Shown in pieces: positions 7,486-15,525 of a DNA stretch of 64,000 nt. Source of the stretch: Oryzisolibacter propanilivorax. GTDB taxonomy: Bacteria; Pseudomonadota; Gammaproteobacteria; Burkholderiales; Burkholderiaceae_C. A program made the position numbers and the translations under genes. The notes under the pieces are model-generated. The model made no database searches. It was given only the letters and a program-made list of their open reading frames with translations, and was not told the DNA's origin. The DNA lies in contig NZ_FNHP01000003.1 in the NCBI RefSeq assembly GCF_900103645.1, positions 62,001 through 126,000 of the forward strand. Reading direction: 5' to 3'. Positions within the stretch are counted from its first letter, which is position 1; each line of letters begins with the position of its first letter.

Positions 7486-10194
7486 TTGCTTTTCTTGAGC
7501 CAGACGTTCGACACCGAAGCGACCATAGCGATAGCACTGGCTCCCCAGCATGAAGGTGAATCCCGGCTGATCCGCCAGTGCCTGCACCTGGCTGGGCTGC
7601 ACATCGTCTGCCAGACCGTGTGGCAGCAGGTGATGACGCAGTGCCAGCTGCTGCACCGGCTGACCGAACGGCCCGGCAGGCGCATCGTCAAAGACCACCA
7701 GCCGATCAGCCGCGCCCAGCCGGGTGCCGATGCCCTGGGCGTTGTCAGGAAAGAACTGCTCGCCAAACTCCTGGTCGAACGCCAGCGCATGCAGCTTGGC
7801 CATGGTGGCGCTGGCGTTGCGCAGCCCATCGCACTCCTGGCCAAAGCGCACCCAGTCCTGGCCAAGTTCCTGCGCCACTGCATCCAGGGCCTCGCCGTGC
7901 GTGGCCTGCTCCACCAGCGCCCGGTTGTCCGCGGGGATGCAGCGCGTGGGCGCGGCATCGATCAGGCGGCGCGTGGCCTCCAGGCCGCGCAGGTCGAGAT
8001 AAACACCCGCCAGGGGTTGCCCCCGCATGCGGATGGGCCCCAGTCCGTGGCGCTGGCGCTGCAGCAGGGCGGACAGGTCATGGCCCGGCGGTGTCAGCAC
8101 CCAGGCGCGCGCCTGCGCGAAACCCTGCGGCCGACTGCCTCGCGTATGCCGGTGCAGACGCCCCAGGCGCTGCAGCAGCACGTCCATCGGGCACAGGTCG
8201 GTGATGAGCAGGTCGGCGTCGATATCCAGGCTTTGCTCCAGGGTCTGCGTGCCGATCACCACCAACCCCGCGTTCACTGGGCGATCCGGGCGCTGCTTGC
8301 CGATCTGCGCCTGTACCTGAGCGTCCAGCAATGGCCGATCCTGGCGGCTGAAACGGCTGTGGTGCAGCGTGCTGACGCCGGCCACCTTGAACAGACAGTC
8401 CAGGCCTTGCGCCGCTGCCAGTGTCTCCACGGCCTGCAGTGTGGCAACCGCCGCCGGCACGGTATTGCGCACCACCAGCACGCAAGCTCCCTGGCTTGCG
8501 GCCTCGACCGCCAGGCTGGCGATGCGCTCGGGCTCATCGATGGCGTCAAGCGTTTGCCAGTGCACGGTTTTCTGCTGCGGGTTGCCCTGCACCGCCATCA
8601 GCTGCGCACCCTGGGCGCTGCGGTGGCTGATCGCCGGGTAGTCCAGCGCTTGCGCTTGCGCCAGGCTGGGCGGCGTTTCAGGCCTGCGCGCACCGATGGA
8701 CAGATACCGGGTGCGCGCCACGGCGCCCAGCGTAGCCGACAGCAGCAGCGCCTGCCCGCCACAGGCCACATGGGCCTGCAGCAGATGCTCTGTCAGACGG
8801 CCCATGTAGGCGTCGGAAGCATGCACCTCGTCCACTACCAGCAGACTGCGCGCCAGCAGTGCCTGGCGCAGATGCGCATGCTTGAGCTGCAACGAGGCCA
8901 GCAGGGCCTGATCCACCGTGCCGACGGCGATAGGTGCAGCCAGGTACCGCTTGGGCGTTTCCGCTGCCCAACGTCTTTCGGCGTCTTCGTCCTGGGGCAA
9001 GTCGTGCCACAGCACCTGGAAGCCGGGCAGCGGTTGATATCCCTGGTTATCCGCCGCCGCATACCCCGGCAGGGCGCGCACCGCCACCGGCGGCTGATCC
9101 TTCCAGGCACGGCGCACGAATTGCAGCACGCGTTCGTACAGCTGGGTGGCTGCCACACGGGTGGGCAGCGCAAAGTACAGCGCATCCACCTGTCCGGCAC
9201 GCCACAGATGCAGGAAGCGCCACAGTGCTGCCTCGGTTTTGCCACTGCCGGTTTCCGCCTCCAGCACCACGACCGGGCCCAGATGGTCATCGGCCATGGC
9301 CGCCTGCATCGGACGCGGCGCGGGCACGCCGAATACATGGGCAAAACCGTCATGCGTGGCGTGCGTGCGCAGCTGTACATCGCCCTGCCAGACACCGATG
9401 GCCTGCAACGCATGCCGGGCGCGGGCTGGCGCTGTGCCGGCTCTTACCTCATCTGGCTGGGAAAAAGGAAAAAAGCCGGGCCGGGTATCCGAGCCCAGCC
9501 AGTCCGCCAGCTGTACCAGGCCAGTGAACAGATGTGCGAAAGCGGCTGTTTCCGGCAGCTCGCCGGCGCCGGCAGCGAACGCCCGTGGAAACTGTTGCTG
9601 GATGGCCTCGCCCATCGCTGCCACGGCATGCGCCGGGTCGTAGAGCAGCTGTCCGGCATGCTCGACGGGCTTCCAGAGAGAGGCGCCGCCTTCGGGCTGC
9701 ACGGGACGGCCATGGTGGCTGATGCTGGCGTGCAGCAGAGGCAGCCAGGCCTCGCCCCAGCTATTAAATGCCTCCAGCGGCAGCCCCTCCAGAATGCGCT
9801 GGGGCCAATGCATTCCCTGCCGCGCATCCTCGATCAAGCCCCAGCCCTGAGGGCCATGGCCCGTGGCCGGGGCCAGCCACCCCTTGGGCTTTTCCTGAGC
9901 ATCAGTCCAGAACCGTCCCTGAAACCCGGCATTGGCCTTGCCGATGTCGTGCAAATAGGCCAGCACCGTCAGTCTGGCCTTGTCCACGTCGTGCAAAGGG
10001 CGCCCCGCCGAACGGGCAAGAGATCGATCGATGGCTGGAATCCGCAGCAACTCCGCCATGACGGAAGCTACATCCGTCATGTGGTCGAGCAGACTGTGGT
10101 GCCGCGTTATCGGGCCGGTACGGTCGAGCTTGCCCCAGGGAAAAACCTGCATGACGTCTTCATAAGTAAATTTACTGACGCAGAGGTTACTCAA
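7483..10194 (-). CDS. cas3: Cas3 nuclease-helicase, type I-E
   Basis: A 903-residue effector that is recruited by Cascade and then unwinds and degrades target DNA. The N-terminal HD nuclease shows RHHSLLDH (31-38), LHDIGKAN (81-88) and ISHHGRP (near 160). The SF2 helicase shows Walker A AETGSGKT (313-320), DEVH (455-458), SAT (486-488), and a late QRLGRLHRH motif VI. A C-terminal Cas3-type domain follows. The open frame begins with a TTG at 10194 that overlaps the comEC stop; ATG 10152 (MQVFPWGK) is an equally possible start. It is the first gene of the cas operon. Confidence 0.96.
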   Translation of the reverse strand: MSNLCVSKFTYEDVMQVFPWGKLDRTGPITRHHSLLDHMTDVASVMAELLRIPAIDRSLARSAGRPLHDVDKARLTVLAYLHDIGKANAGFQGRFWTDAQEKPKGWLAPATGHGPQGWGLIEDARQGMHWPQRILEGLPLEAFNSWGEAWLPLLHASISHHGRPVQPEGGASLWKPVEHAGQLLYDPAHAVAAMGEAIQQQFPRAFAAGAGELPETAAFAHLFTGLVQLADWLGSDTRPGFFPFSQPDEVRAGTAPARARHALQAIGVWQGDVQLRTHATHDGFAHVFGVPAPRPMQAAMADDHLGPVVVLEAETGSGKTEAALWRFLHLWRAGQVDALYFALPTRVAATQLYERVLQFVRRAWKDQPPVAVRALPGYAAADNQGYQPLPGFQVLWHDLPQDEDAERRWAAETPKRYLAAPIAVGTVDQALLASLQLKHAHLRQALLARSLLVVDEVHASDAYMGRLTEHLLQAHVACGGQALLLSATLGAVARTRYLSIGARRPETPPSLAQAQALDYPAISHRSAQGAQLMAVQGNPQQKTVHWQTLDAIDEPERIASLAVEAASQGACVLVVRNTVPAAVATLQAVETLAAAQGLDCLFKVAGVSTLHHSRFSRQDRPLLDAQVQAQIGKQRPDRPVNAGLVVIGTQTLEQSLDIDADLLITDLCPMDVLLQRLGRLHRHTRGSRPQGFAQARAWVLTPPGHDLSALLQRQRHGLGPIRMRGQPLAGVYLDLRGLEATRRLIDAAPTRCIPADNRALVEQATHGEALDAVAQELGQDWVRFGQECDGLRNASATMAKLHALAFDQEFGEQFFPDNAQGIGTRLGAADRLVVFDDAPAGPFGQPVQQLALRHHLLPHGLADDVQPSQVQALADQPGFTFMLGSQCYRYGRFGVERLAQEKQ

Positions 10195-12727
10195 AAAACT
10201 TTTGTTTACTTAAAAAGACGGAAGCACCGTCAATTTCTGGAATTGGTTTTTCAGGAAACTGGTGCTGCCAGTAGCGCCCTTGCCGTTCACGCTGGCAGGC
10301 CGCGCGCCCGCTGCCCGACTCCCACTGTGCCGCGCCGCACTGCGGCGATGCCAACAGCGTGATGCCACGCGCGTGGTAGCGCGCCGTCACCTCGGGCGCC
10401 GGGTGGCCGAACGGGTTGCGGTAGCCCGACTGCACCAGCGCCAGTGCCGGCCGCACGGCGTCGAGGAAGGCCTCGCTGGACGAGGTCTTGCTGCCGTGGT
10501 GCGGCACCAGCAGCACGTCGGCGGCCAGCGGCGCGCCGGCGTCCACCAGGGCCTGTTCCTGCGGCCGCTCGATGTCGCCCACCAGCAGCGCGGTGCGTCC
10601 CTCGGGGCTGGCGATGCGCAGCACGCAGCTGCGCGCGTTGGGCCGCGCCGCCTGGCCGCTGGCGGGCGCGGGGCCGGGCGGCGGGTGCAGCACGCTGAAT
10701 TCCACGCCGTCCCACTGCCAGTGCTGGCCGGCGGCGCAGGGCTGGACCGGCACGCCCAGCGGCTCGCGCCCGGCGTCGATGGAGCCGAGCACGCGCATCT
10801 GCGGGTGTTGTGCCAGCACCGCGGCGGCGCCGCCGGTGTGATCGCTGTCGCCGTGGCTCAGCACCAGCAGGTCCGGCCGCTCGCCCAGGGCGCGCAGCAG
10901 CGGCACCAGCACCCGGTCGCCGGCGTCGCTGCCGGGCGCGAAGCGCGGGCCGGCGTCGTACAGCAGGCTGTGGCGCGCGGTGCGCACCAGCACCGCCTGG
11001 CCTTGGCCGACATCGGCCGCCAGCAGGTCGAACTGCCCCGGCGCCGGCCGCGCCGGCTGCCACAGCAGCGCCGGCAGCAGCAGCGGCAGGCCCAGCGCCC
11101 GCACGCCCCAGGGCAGGCGCAGCACCAGCAGCAACCCGCCCGCCACGGCAACCAGCCCCACCGGCAGCGGCGCCAGCGGCAGTTCGATCTGCGCCAGCGG
11201 CCACGCCGCCAGCCACTGCAGCCACGCGCCCAGCAGCTGCACGCACCCGGCCGCCGCCTGCCACAGCGGCGGCCACAGCATGCCGGCCAGCGCCAGCGGG
11301 GTGACCAGCAACGTGGTCCACGGGATCGCCACCAGATTGGCCACCAGGCCGACCAGCGACACTTGGCCGAATAGCAGCAGCGTCAGCGGGGCCAGCGCCA
11401 CCGTCACCACCGCCTGTTCGCGCAATAACAAGAGAAATCGGCCTCCGGCCCTTTTATTCAAAGGGCCTGCAGCTCTCATATCCGTAGCAAACAGGATGCC
11501 CACGGCGACGAAGCTGAGCCAAAAACCCGCCTGCAGCAGCGCCCACGGGTCGGCCAGCAGCACCGCCGCGCAGGCCAGCAGCCAGACCTGGGGCCACGGC
11601 CAGTGCCGGTCCGACAGGCGCAGGAGCGCCACCGCGGCCAGCATCAGCACCGTGCGCTGCGCCGGCACGCCCCAGCCGCTGAAGGCCGCATAGCCGCCGG
11701 CCAGCAGCACTCCGCCGACCAGCGCCGCGCCAGGCGCGGGCCACCACAGGCACAGGCGCGCGCTGCGCCGCCACAGCCAGGCCAGCGCGGCGGCCGCCAG
11801 CCAGGCGAACAGGGTGATGTGCAGGCCCGAGATGCTCATCAGGTGCGCCACGCCAGTGGCGCGGAAGATGTCCCAGTCGGCGCGGTCGATGGCGCGCTGG
11901 TCGCCGGTGACCAGCGCTGCCACCACACCCGCGGCGCGGCGCTGCGGGGGGCTGGCGTCGGCATCGGCCAGGCGCGCGGTGATGGCATCGCGCACGCGCT
12001 GGCGCAGCTGCTGCAGCGGGTAGTGCCAGGTGGCGGCCAGGCGCTCGGGCGGTGTGTCGGCGCGGCCGGCGCGCACGTAGCCGGTGGCCTGCACGCCCTG
12101 CTCCCACAGCCACAGCTCGTAGTCGAAGCCATGCGGGTTGCGCGCGCCGTGGGGGGTTTTCAGGCGCAGCGTCAGGCGCCAGCGCTCGCCGGCGCGCAGG
12201 GGCGGCGGGGCGGTGGCGGCGTCCGCCTCGCCCCAGCGGCCGGTGGCGTACCACGACAGGTCCAGCAGCGGCGGCAGGCGCACCGGCCGGTCCTGCAGCG
12301 TGGCCGATTCCACCGCCAGGCGCAGGCGCACGGCGTCCTCGCGCGGCTGCGGCATGGTGGCGACGATGCCGGTCACGCGCAGGTCACGGCCTTCCAGCGC
12401 GGGATCCAGCGCATCGGCCAAAAACGCGCCAGCGCGCAGCCCGCACAACGCGCCGACCAGCAGCGCCGCGCCCAGCGCCACCAGCCCCAGGCGCAGGGCC
12501 GCGAACCGGCCGGCGCAGCGCACGACTCCCATGCCCAGCAACAAGCCGCCTGTCAGCGCCAGCGCGGCGTACGCCCAAGCCGGCCACAGCGCGGCCTGCT
12601 GCAGCTGCAGCGCCGTGCCCAGCGGCACGCCCAGCAGCGCTGCCGTGCCCGGCCAGCGTGCAGGGGCACTGACACGACGGATGGCCGGGGCAGTGCCAGC
12701 AATGGGCGGCGCGGGGGAGGCGTCCAT
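10187..12727 (-). CDS. comEC: ComEC/Rec2 family DNA-uptake channel protein
   Basis: An 846-residue inner-membrane protein that carries single-stranded DNA across the membrane during natural transformation. Order of domains: N-terminal DUF4131 region with membrane segments (about 25-230), Competence multi-pass domain including GVAHLMSISGLHIT (about 260-550), and a C-terminal metallo-beta-lactamase-like domain with LSHGDSDHTGG and PHHGSKTSS. Residues about 414-432 are encoded by a dispersed palindrome. The final about 30 residues (after GSGRAACQRE) use AT-richer codons unlike the rest of the gene. They end where cas3 begins, which suggests the original 3' end was replaced when the cas locus arrived. 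Confidence 0.94.
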   Translation of the reverse strand: MDASPAPPIAGTAPAIRRVSAPARWPGTAALLGVPLGTALQLQQAALWPAWAYAALALTGGLLLGMGVVRCAGRFAALRLGLVALGAALLVGALCGLRAGAFLADALDPALEGRDLRVTGIVATMPQPREDAVRLRLAVESATLQDRPVRLPPLLDLSWYATGRWGEADAATAPPPLRAGERWRLTLRLKTPHGARNPHGFDYELWLWEQGVQATGYVRAGRADTPPERLAATWHYPLQQLRQRVRDAITARLADADASPPQRRAAGVVAALVTGDQRAIDRADWDIFRATGVAHLMSISGLHITLFAWLAAAALAWLWRRSARLCLWWPAPGAALVGGVLLAGGYAAFSGWGVPAQRTVLMLAAVALLRLSDRHWPWPQVWLLACAAVLLADPWALLQAGFWLSFVAVGILFATDMRAAGPLNKRAGGRFLLLLREQAVVTVALAPLTLLLFGQVSLVGLVANLVAIPWTTLLVTPLALAGMLWPPLWQAAAGCVQLLGAWLQWLAAWPLAQIELPLAPLPVGLVAVAGGLLLVLRLPWGVRALGLPLLLPALLWQPARPAPGQFDLLAADVGQGQAVLVRTARHSLLYDAGPRFAPGSDAGDRVLVPLLRALGERPDLLVLSHGDSDHTGGAAAVLAQHPQMRVLGSIDAGREPLGVPVQPCAAGQHWQWDGVEFSVLHPPPGPAPASGQAARPNARSCVLRIASPEGRTALLVGDIERPQEQALVDAGAPLAADVLLVPHHGSKTSSSEAFLDAVRPALALVQSGYRNPFGHPAPEVTARYHARGITLLASPQCGAAQWESGSGRAACQRERQGRYWQHQFPEKPIPEIDGASVFLSKQKFFE
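10212..10231 (-). terminator. Hairpin with T-tract in the comEC 3' end
   Basis: On the minus strand GACGG-TGCTT-CCGTC is followed by TTTTT, about 20 nt before the comEC stop. The stem is short (5 bp), so any termination is probably weak. The same stretch holds a TTGACG that could act as a -35 for a cas promoter (with AGTAAA 17 bp on), so the role is uncertain. Confidence 0.35.
11431..11488 (-). repeat. Composite palindromic repeat, copy 3 (inside comEC)
   Basis: Read on the minus strand it has GCTA-N9-GAGC, then GCTGCAGGCCCTTTGAATAA, AAGGGCC, and GGAGGCCGATTTC. It stays in frame within comEC and encodes residues about 414-432 (TDMRAAGPLNKRAGGR) in a loop between membrane segments. Confidence 0.75.
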
Positions 12728-12906
12728 GCGCGCATGCTAGGGCCTGCGCGGCTGTGCAACACTCGTCATCACGCCGGCGCCGCACCGCCCGTGACGCGTT
12801 TTGCCGTGATGACGGAACGGCGGCGCCTTGCCAAGCGCCCTTTGCGCTGCAATCGGCCTGCACGCTGGCCGGCCACCTTTTTCCCCCACCTGAAAGTCAG
12901 TCCGCC

Positions 12907-13362
12907 ATGAGCATCTACGACAAGCTGTCCGCCCTGGACATCACCCTGCCCCCGGTGGCCACGCCCGCCGCCTCCTATGTGCCCTACGTGCAAAGCGGCA
13001 ACCTGCTGTTCCTGAGCGGCCACATCGCGCGCCGCGACGGCAAGCCCTGGGCGGCGCAGCTCGGGCGCGACATGACCACCAAGGAAGGCCAGGCGGCGGC
13101 CCGCGCCGTGGCCATCGACCTGCTGGGCACGCTGCACGCTGCCACCGGCGACCTGCACCGCGTCAAGCGCATCGTCAAGCTGATGAGCCTGGTGAACTCC
13201 ACCGCCGACTACACCGAGCAGCACCTGGTGACCAACGGCGCCAGCGAGCTGCTGGGCGAGGTCTTCGGCGACGCCGGCCGGCACGCGCGCAGCGCCTTCG
13301 GCGTGGCGCAGATCCCGCTGGGCGCGTGCGTGGAGATCGAACTGATCGCCGAGCTGGCCTGA
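12907..13362 (+). CDS. RidA/YjgF family protein
   Basis: A 151-residue protein of the Rid superfamily, trimeric proteins of which RidA itself deaminates reactive enamine/imine intermediates. The conserved shape is visible: LFLSGHIARRDGKPWAAQLG near the start, the central LHAATGDLHRVKRIVKL, and the end FGVAQIPLGACVEIELIAEL. It belongs to the longer YjgF-like branch, so the substrate is not certain. The start is ATG 12907 (MSIYDKLSAL). The frame extends upstream to 12754 but reads as an unrelated sequence there. It is transcribed away from comEC. Confidence 0.88.
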   Translation: MSIYDKLSALDITLPPVATPAASYVPYVQSGNLLFLSGHIARRDGKPWAAQLGRDMTTKEGQAAARAVAIDLLGTLHAATGDLHRVKRIVKLMSLVNSTADYTEQHLVTNGASELLGEVFGDAGRHARSAFGVAQIPLGACVEIELIAELA

Positions 13363-13391
13363 CGGCAGCGCCGCGCACCGCGCAGGAAAAA

Positions 13392-13413
13392 GGGACGCTT
13401 TAGCGTCCCTCGT
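13392..13413. terminator. Bidirectional rho-independent terminator
   Basis: GGGACGC-TTTA-GCGTCCC (13392-13409), with TCGTTGTTTT after it on the plus strand and TTTTTCC after it on the minus strand. It sits between the convergent RidA-like and DsrE-like genes. Confidence 0.85.
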
Positions 13414-13434
13414 TGTTTTGAGCGCGCGCGGCCG

Positions 13435-13800
13435 TCAGAAGGTGATGACCTTGTCGGCCGCGGCGATCCACTCGCCCAGCTCGGGCAGGGTGCCGATGGC
13501 CACGCCGTCGATCAGCGGCAGATCGGCCAGGCCGCGCGCCAGCGCGCAGGTGCGGCACAGGCGCAGCGTGGCGCCGGCGGCGACCAGCTCCTCGACCAGC
13601 GCCTGCAGGCCGTTGCCGGCGCCGTCCTGCTGGTGCGGCAGCGCGGCCACGGTGGCGTCGGACATCAGGAACACGCGCACGCTGGCCATGTCCTCGCGCG
13701 CAGCCAGGGTGTTGGCCACGCGCAGGCCCGACAGGCAACGCTCGCTGCCGTGCGCGGCGGCGTGGATGATGACGACGATGTGTTGTGCTTGTGCGGGCAT
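13435..13800 (-). CDS. DsrE/DsrF-like sulfur relay protein
   Basis: A 121-residue DsrE-fold protein. The start IVVIIHAAAHGSERCLSGLR and the core VRVFLMSDATVAALPHQQ match the family, whose members relay sulfane sulfur on Cys residues. Cys appears in LRLCRTCALARG, as expected for the conserved Cys region of DsrE. It is the last gene of a three-gene minus-strand cassette after YedE and TusA, 17 nt from the TusA gene, which argues for a joint role in thiosulfate or sulfane sulfur handling. The exact partner enzyme is not visible here. Confidence 0.85.
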   Translation of the reverse strand: MPAQAQHIVVIIHAAAHGSERCLSGLRVANTLAAREDMASVRVFLMSDATVAALPHQQDGAGNGLQALVEELVAAGATLRLCRTCALARGLADLPLIDGVAIGTLPELGEWIAAADKVITF

Positions 13801-13817
13801 GGCGGCGTGACTCCGGT

Positions 13818-14063
13818 TCAGCGGCGGATCAGGTAGCGGATGGTCGGGCCGTCCTGCTCGATCGCCAGCACCTCGTAGCCGTGGTTCTTCGCGTCCAGCG
13901 GGATGTTGTTGATCGACTGCGGGCAGTCGGAGATGACCTCCAGGATATCGCCTGGCGCCAGCTGCGGCAGCGCCTCCAGCGTGGCGACGGCGGGGTACGG
14001 GCAGGGTTCGCCCATCATGTCCAGGCGGTGCGTGGGCACCCAGGTATCAACGGTAGTCGGCAT
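13818..14063 (-). CDS. TusA/YedF-family sulfur carrier protein
   Basis: An 81-residue SirA-fold protein with the family's CPYP motif (GEPCPYPAVATLEAL), whose Cys carries a persulfide. The length matches TusA (81 residues). The C-terminal part VISDCPQSINNIPLDA is also typical of the branch paired with YedE/YeeE transporters. It lies between the YedE and DsrE genes on the same strand, with 30 nt to YedE. The pairing suggests it takes sulfur delivered by the transporter. Confidence 0.9.
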   Translation of the reverse strand: MPTTVDTWVPTHRLDMMGEPCPYPAVATLEALPQLAPGDILEVISDCPQSINNIPLDAKNHGYEVLAIEQDGPTIRYLIRR

Positions 14064-14093
14064 GGCAGATCCTTGGCAATGGCGGGATGGACA

Positions 14094-15320
14094 TCAGGCT
14101 GTGGCGGCCACCGGGGCGGCAGGCGCCTGCCCGCGGCCGCGCTGGCGGCGAAAGAAGTGGCGCTCCCACGCCAGCACCAGTGCCAGCGCCAGCGCCAGCA
14201 GCGCATAGGTGACCAGCAGCCCGCCCTGCGGGCCGAACACCTGCAGCAGGTTCACCTTGTCGTAGTTCACGGCAATGGCCGGCGCCAGGTCGTCCCAGAC
14301 CAGCGCCAGCAGCGTCGAGCCGATGACGTTGCCCAGCCCGACCCACCAGTAGTGCACCTGGCCCTCGACGGCGCGGTACATCCAGCCGGTCTCGCAGCCG
14401 CCGGCCAGCACGATGCCGAAACCGAACAGCAGCCCGCCGATCACCGCATTGGGCCCGGCCCAGAAGATCTTCTGCTCCAGCCCCAGCTGCGCGTAGCCGT
14501 ACACGCCGATGGCGCTCACGGCCATGCCGATGAGGATGGCCTTGGCCATCTGCGTGCGGCCGGTCAGCCACAGGTCGCGGAACGCCGAGGTGAAGCACAC
14601 CTGCGCACGCTCGATGATCAGGCCAAAGGCCAGGCCGAACAGCGCGGCGAAGCCCAGCTTGGGTCTATCCAGCACCAGCGCCAGCGCCCAGGCCGCGAAC
14701 GCCCCGAACAGCAGCATGCCGACGCGAAAGCGCCGCTGCGCCTGCTGCTGGCGCTGCTGCAGCGGGCGCGGCGCGCTCACTTTCTCCAACCTGACGGGAA
14801 TGCGGAACATCGGCCACATGCTGACCTTGGCACCGGCCAGCGATCCGATGGCGGTGGCGATGGCGAAGAACCAGGCATGCAGCGAGAACTGTGGGATGCC
14901 GGTGAAGAACGCCGCCAGATTGCAGCCCATGGCCAGGCGCGCGCCGAAGCCGGCGATGATGCCGCCGACCAGTGCCTGCGCGATGCGAATGCGGTGCTGC
15001 GGCGTGCGCAGCTTGACGTTGTTGGCCCACAGCGCCGCCGACAGGCAGCCGGCGAACATGCCGAGGATCATCACGCCGTCGACGCGCGTCAGCGGCGTGC
15101 CCTGCATGCCGATCAGCTGGAAGTAGCCCCAGCCGGACAGGTCCACGCCCAGGAACTGCAGCACGTGCCCGCCCCAGCGGGTGAATTCGCCGGTCACGGC
15201 CCAGAAGGTGCCGGTCAGGCCGAAGTAGTACGCCGAAAGCACGCCGGCCGCGATGACGGCAGGCACGGGCGACCAGAAGCGCACCAGGTACTGGTGGCGG
15301 AAGTCTTGCCAGGTTTGCAT
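14094..15320 (-). CDS. yedE: YeeE/YedE family membrane transporter
   Basis: A 408-residue multi-pass membrane protein of the YeeE/YedE (sulf_transp) family. Repeated Gly/Cys motifs mark the pore: GARLAMGCNLAAFFTGIPQF and LAGGCETGWMYR. Family members import thiosulfate (TsuA), while the YedE branch has also been linked to selenium; the substrate here cannot be told. The start is set at ATG 15320 (MQTWQDFRHQ), because the upstream extension to 15701 is basic, low in hydrophobics, and unlike the family. It is the first gene of the YedE-TusA-DsrE cassette. Confidence 0.88.
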   Translation of the reverse strand: MQTWQDFRHQYLVRFWSPVPAVIAAGVLSAYYFGLTGTFWAVTGEFTRWGGHVLQFLGVDLSGWGYFQLIGMQGTPLTRVDGVMILGMFAGCLSAALWANNVKLRTPQHRIRIAQALVGGIIAGFGARLAMGCNLAAFFTGIPQFSLHAWFFAIATAIGSLAGAKVSMWPMFRIPVRLEKVSAPRPLQQRQQQAQRRFRVGMLLFGAFAAWALALVLDRPKLGFAALFGLAFGLIIERAQVCFTSAFRDLWLTGRTQMAKAILIGMAVSAIGVYGYAQLGLEQKIFWAGPNAVIGGLLFGFGIVLAGGCETGWMYRAVEGQVHYWWVGLGNVIGSTLLALVWDDLAPAIAVNYDKVNLLQVFGPQGGLLVTYALLALALALVLAWERHFFRRQRGRGQAPAAPVAATA

Positions 15321-15525
15321 GGGAGAAAGGGAGGATGGGCCGCAGCACGTGCGAGCGATGGCGGCGCAGCGCGTGGCCGCGTGCCGCAGGGGCGATTGTG
15401 CCTGTGCGCCGGCAGCAGCGCCCACGGGCCGCCCCGGCAGTGTCACGTGCCACGGATCGCGGCGCCCAGGGCACGGCGCGCAGGGCACAGCGGCCGGCGC
15501 GTGCGCCCCGGCCTGCAAGGTGGGA

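Noticed and set aside
7486-10362. A 958-codon open frame on the plus strand opposite cas3
   Set aside because: It is an antisense frame produced by high GC third positions; it shows no domain and cas3 on the other strand is unambiguous.
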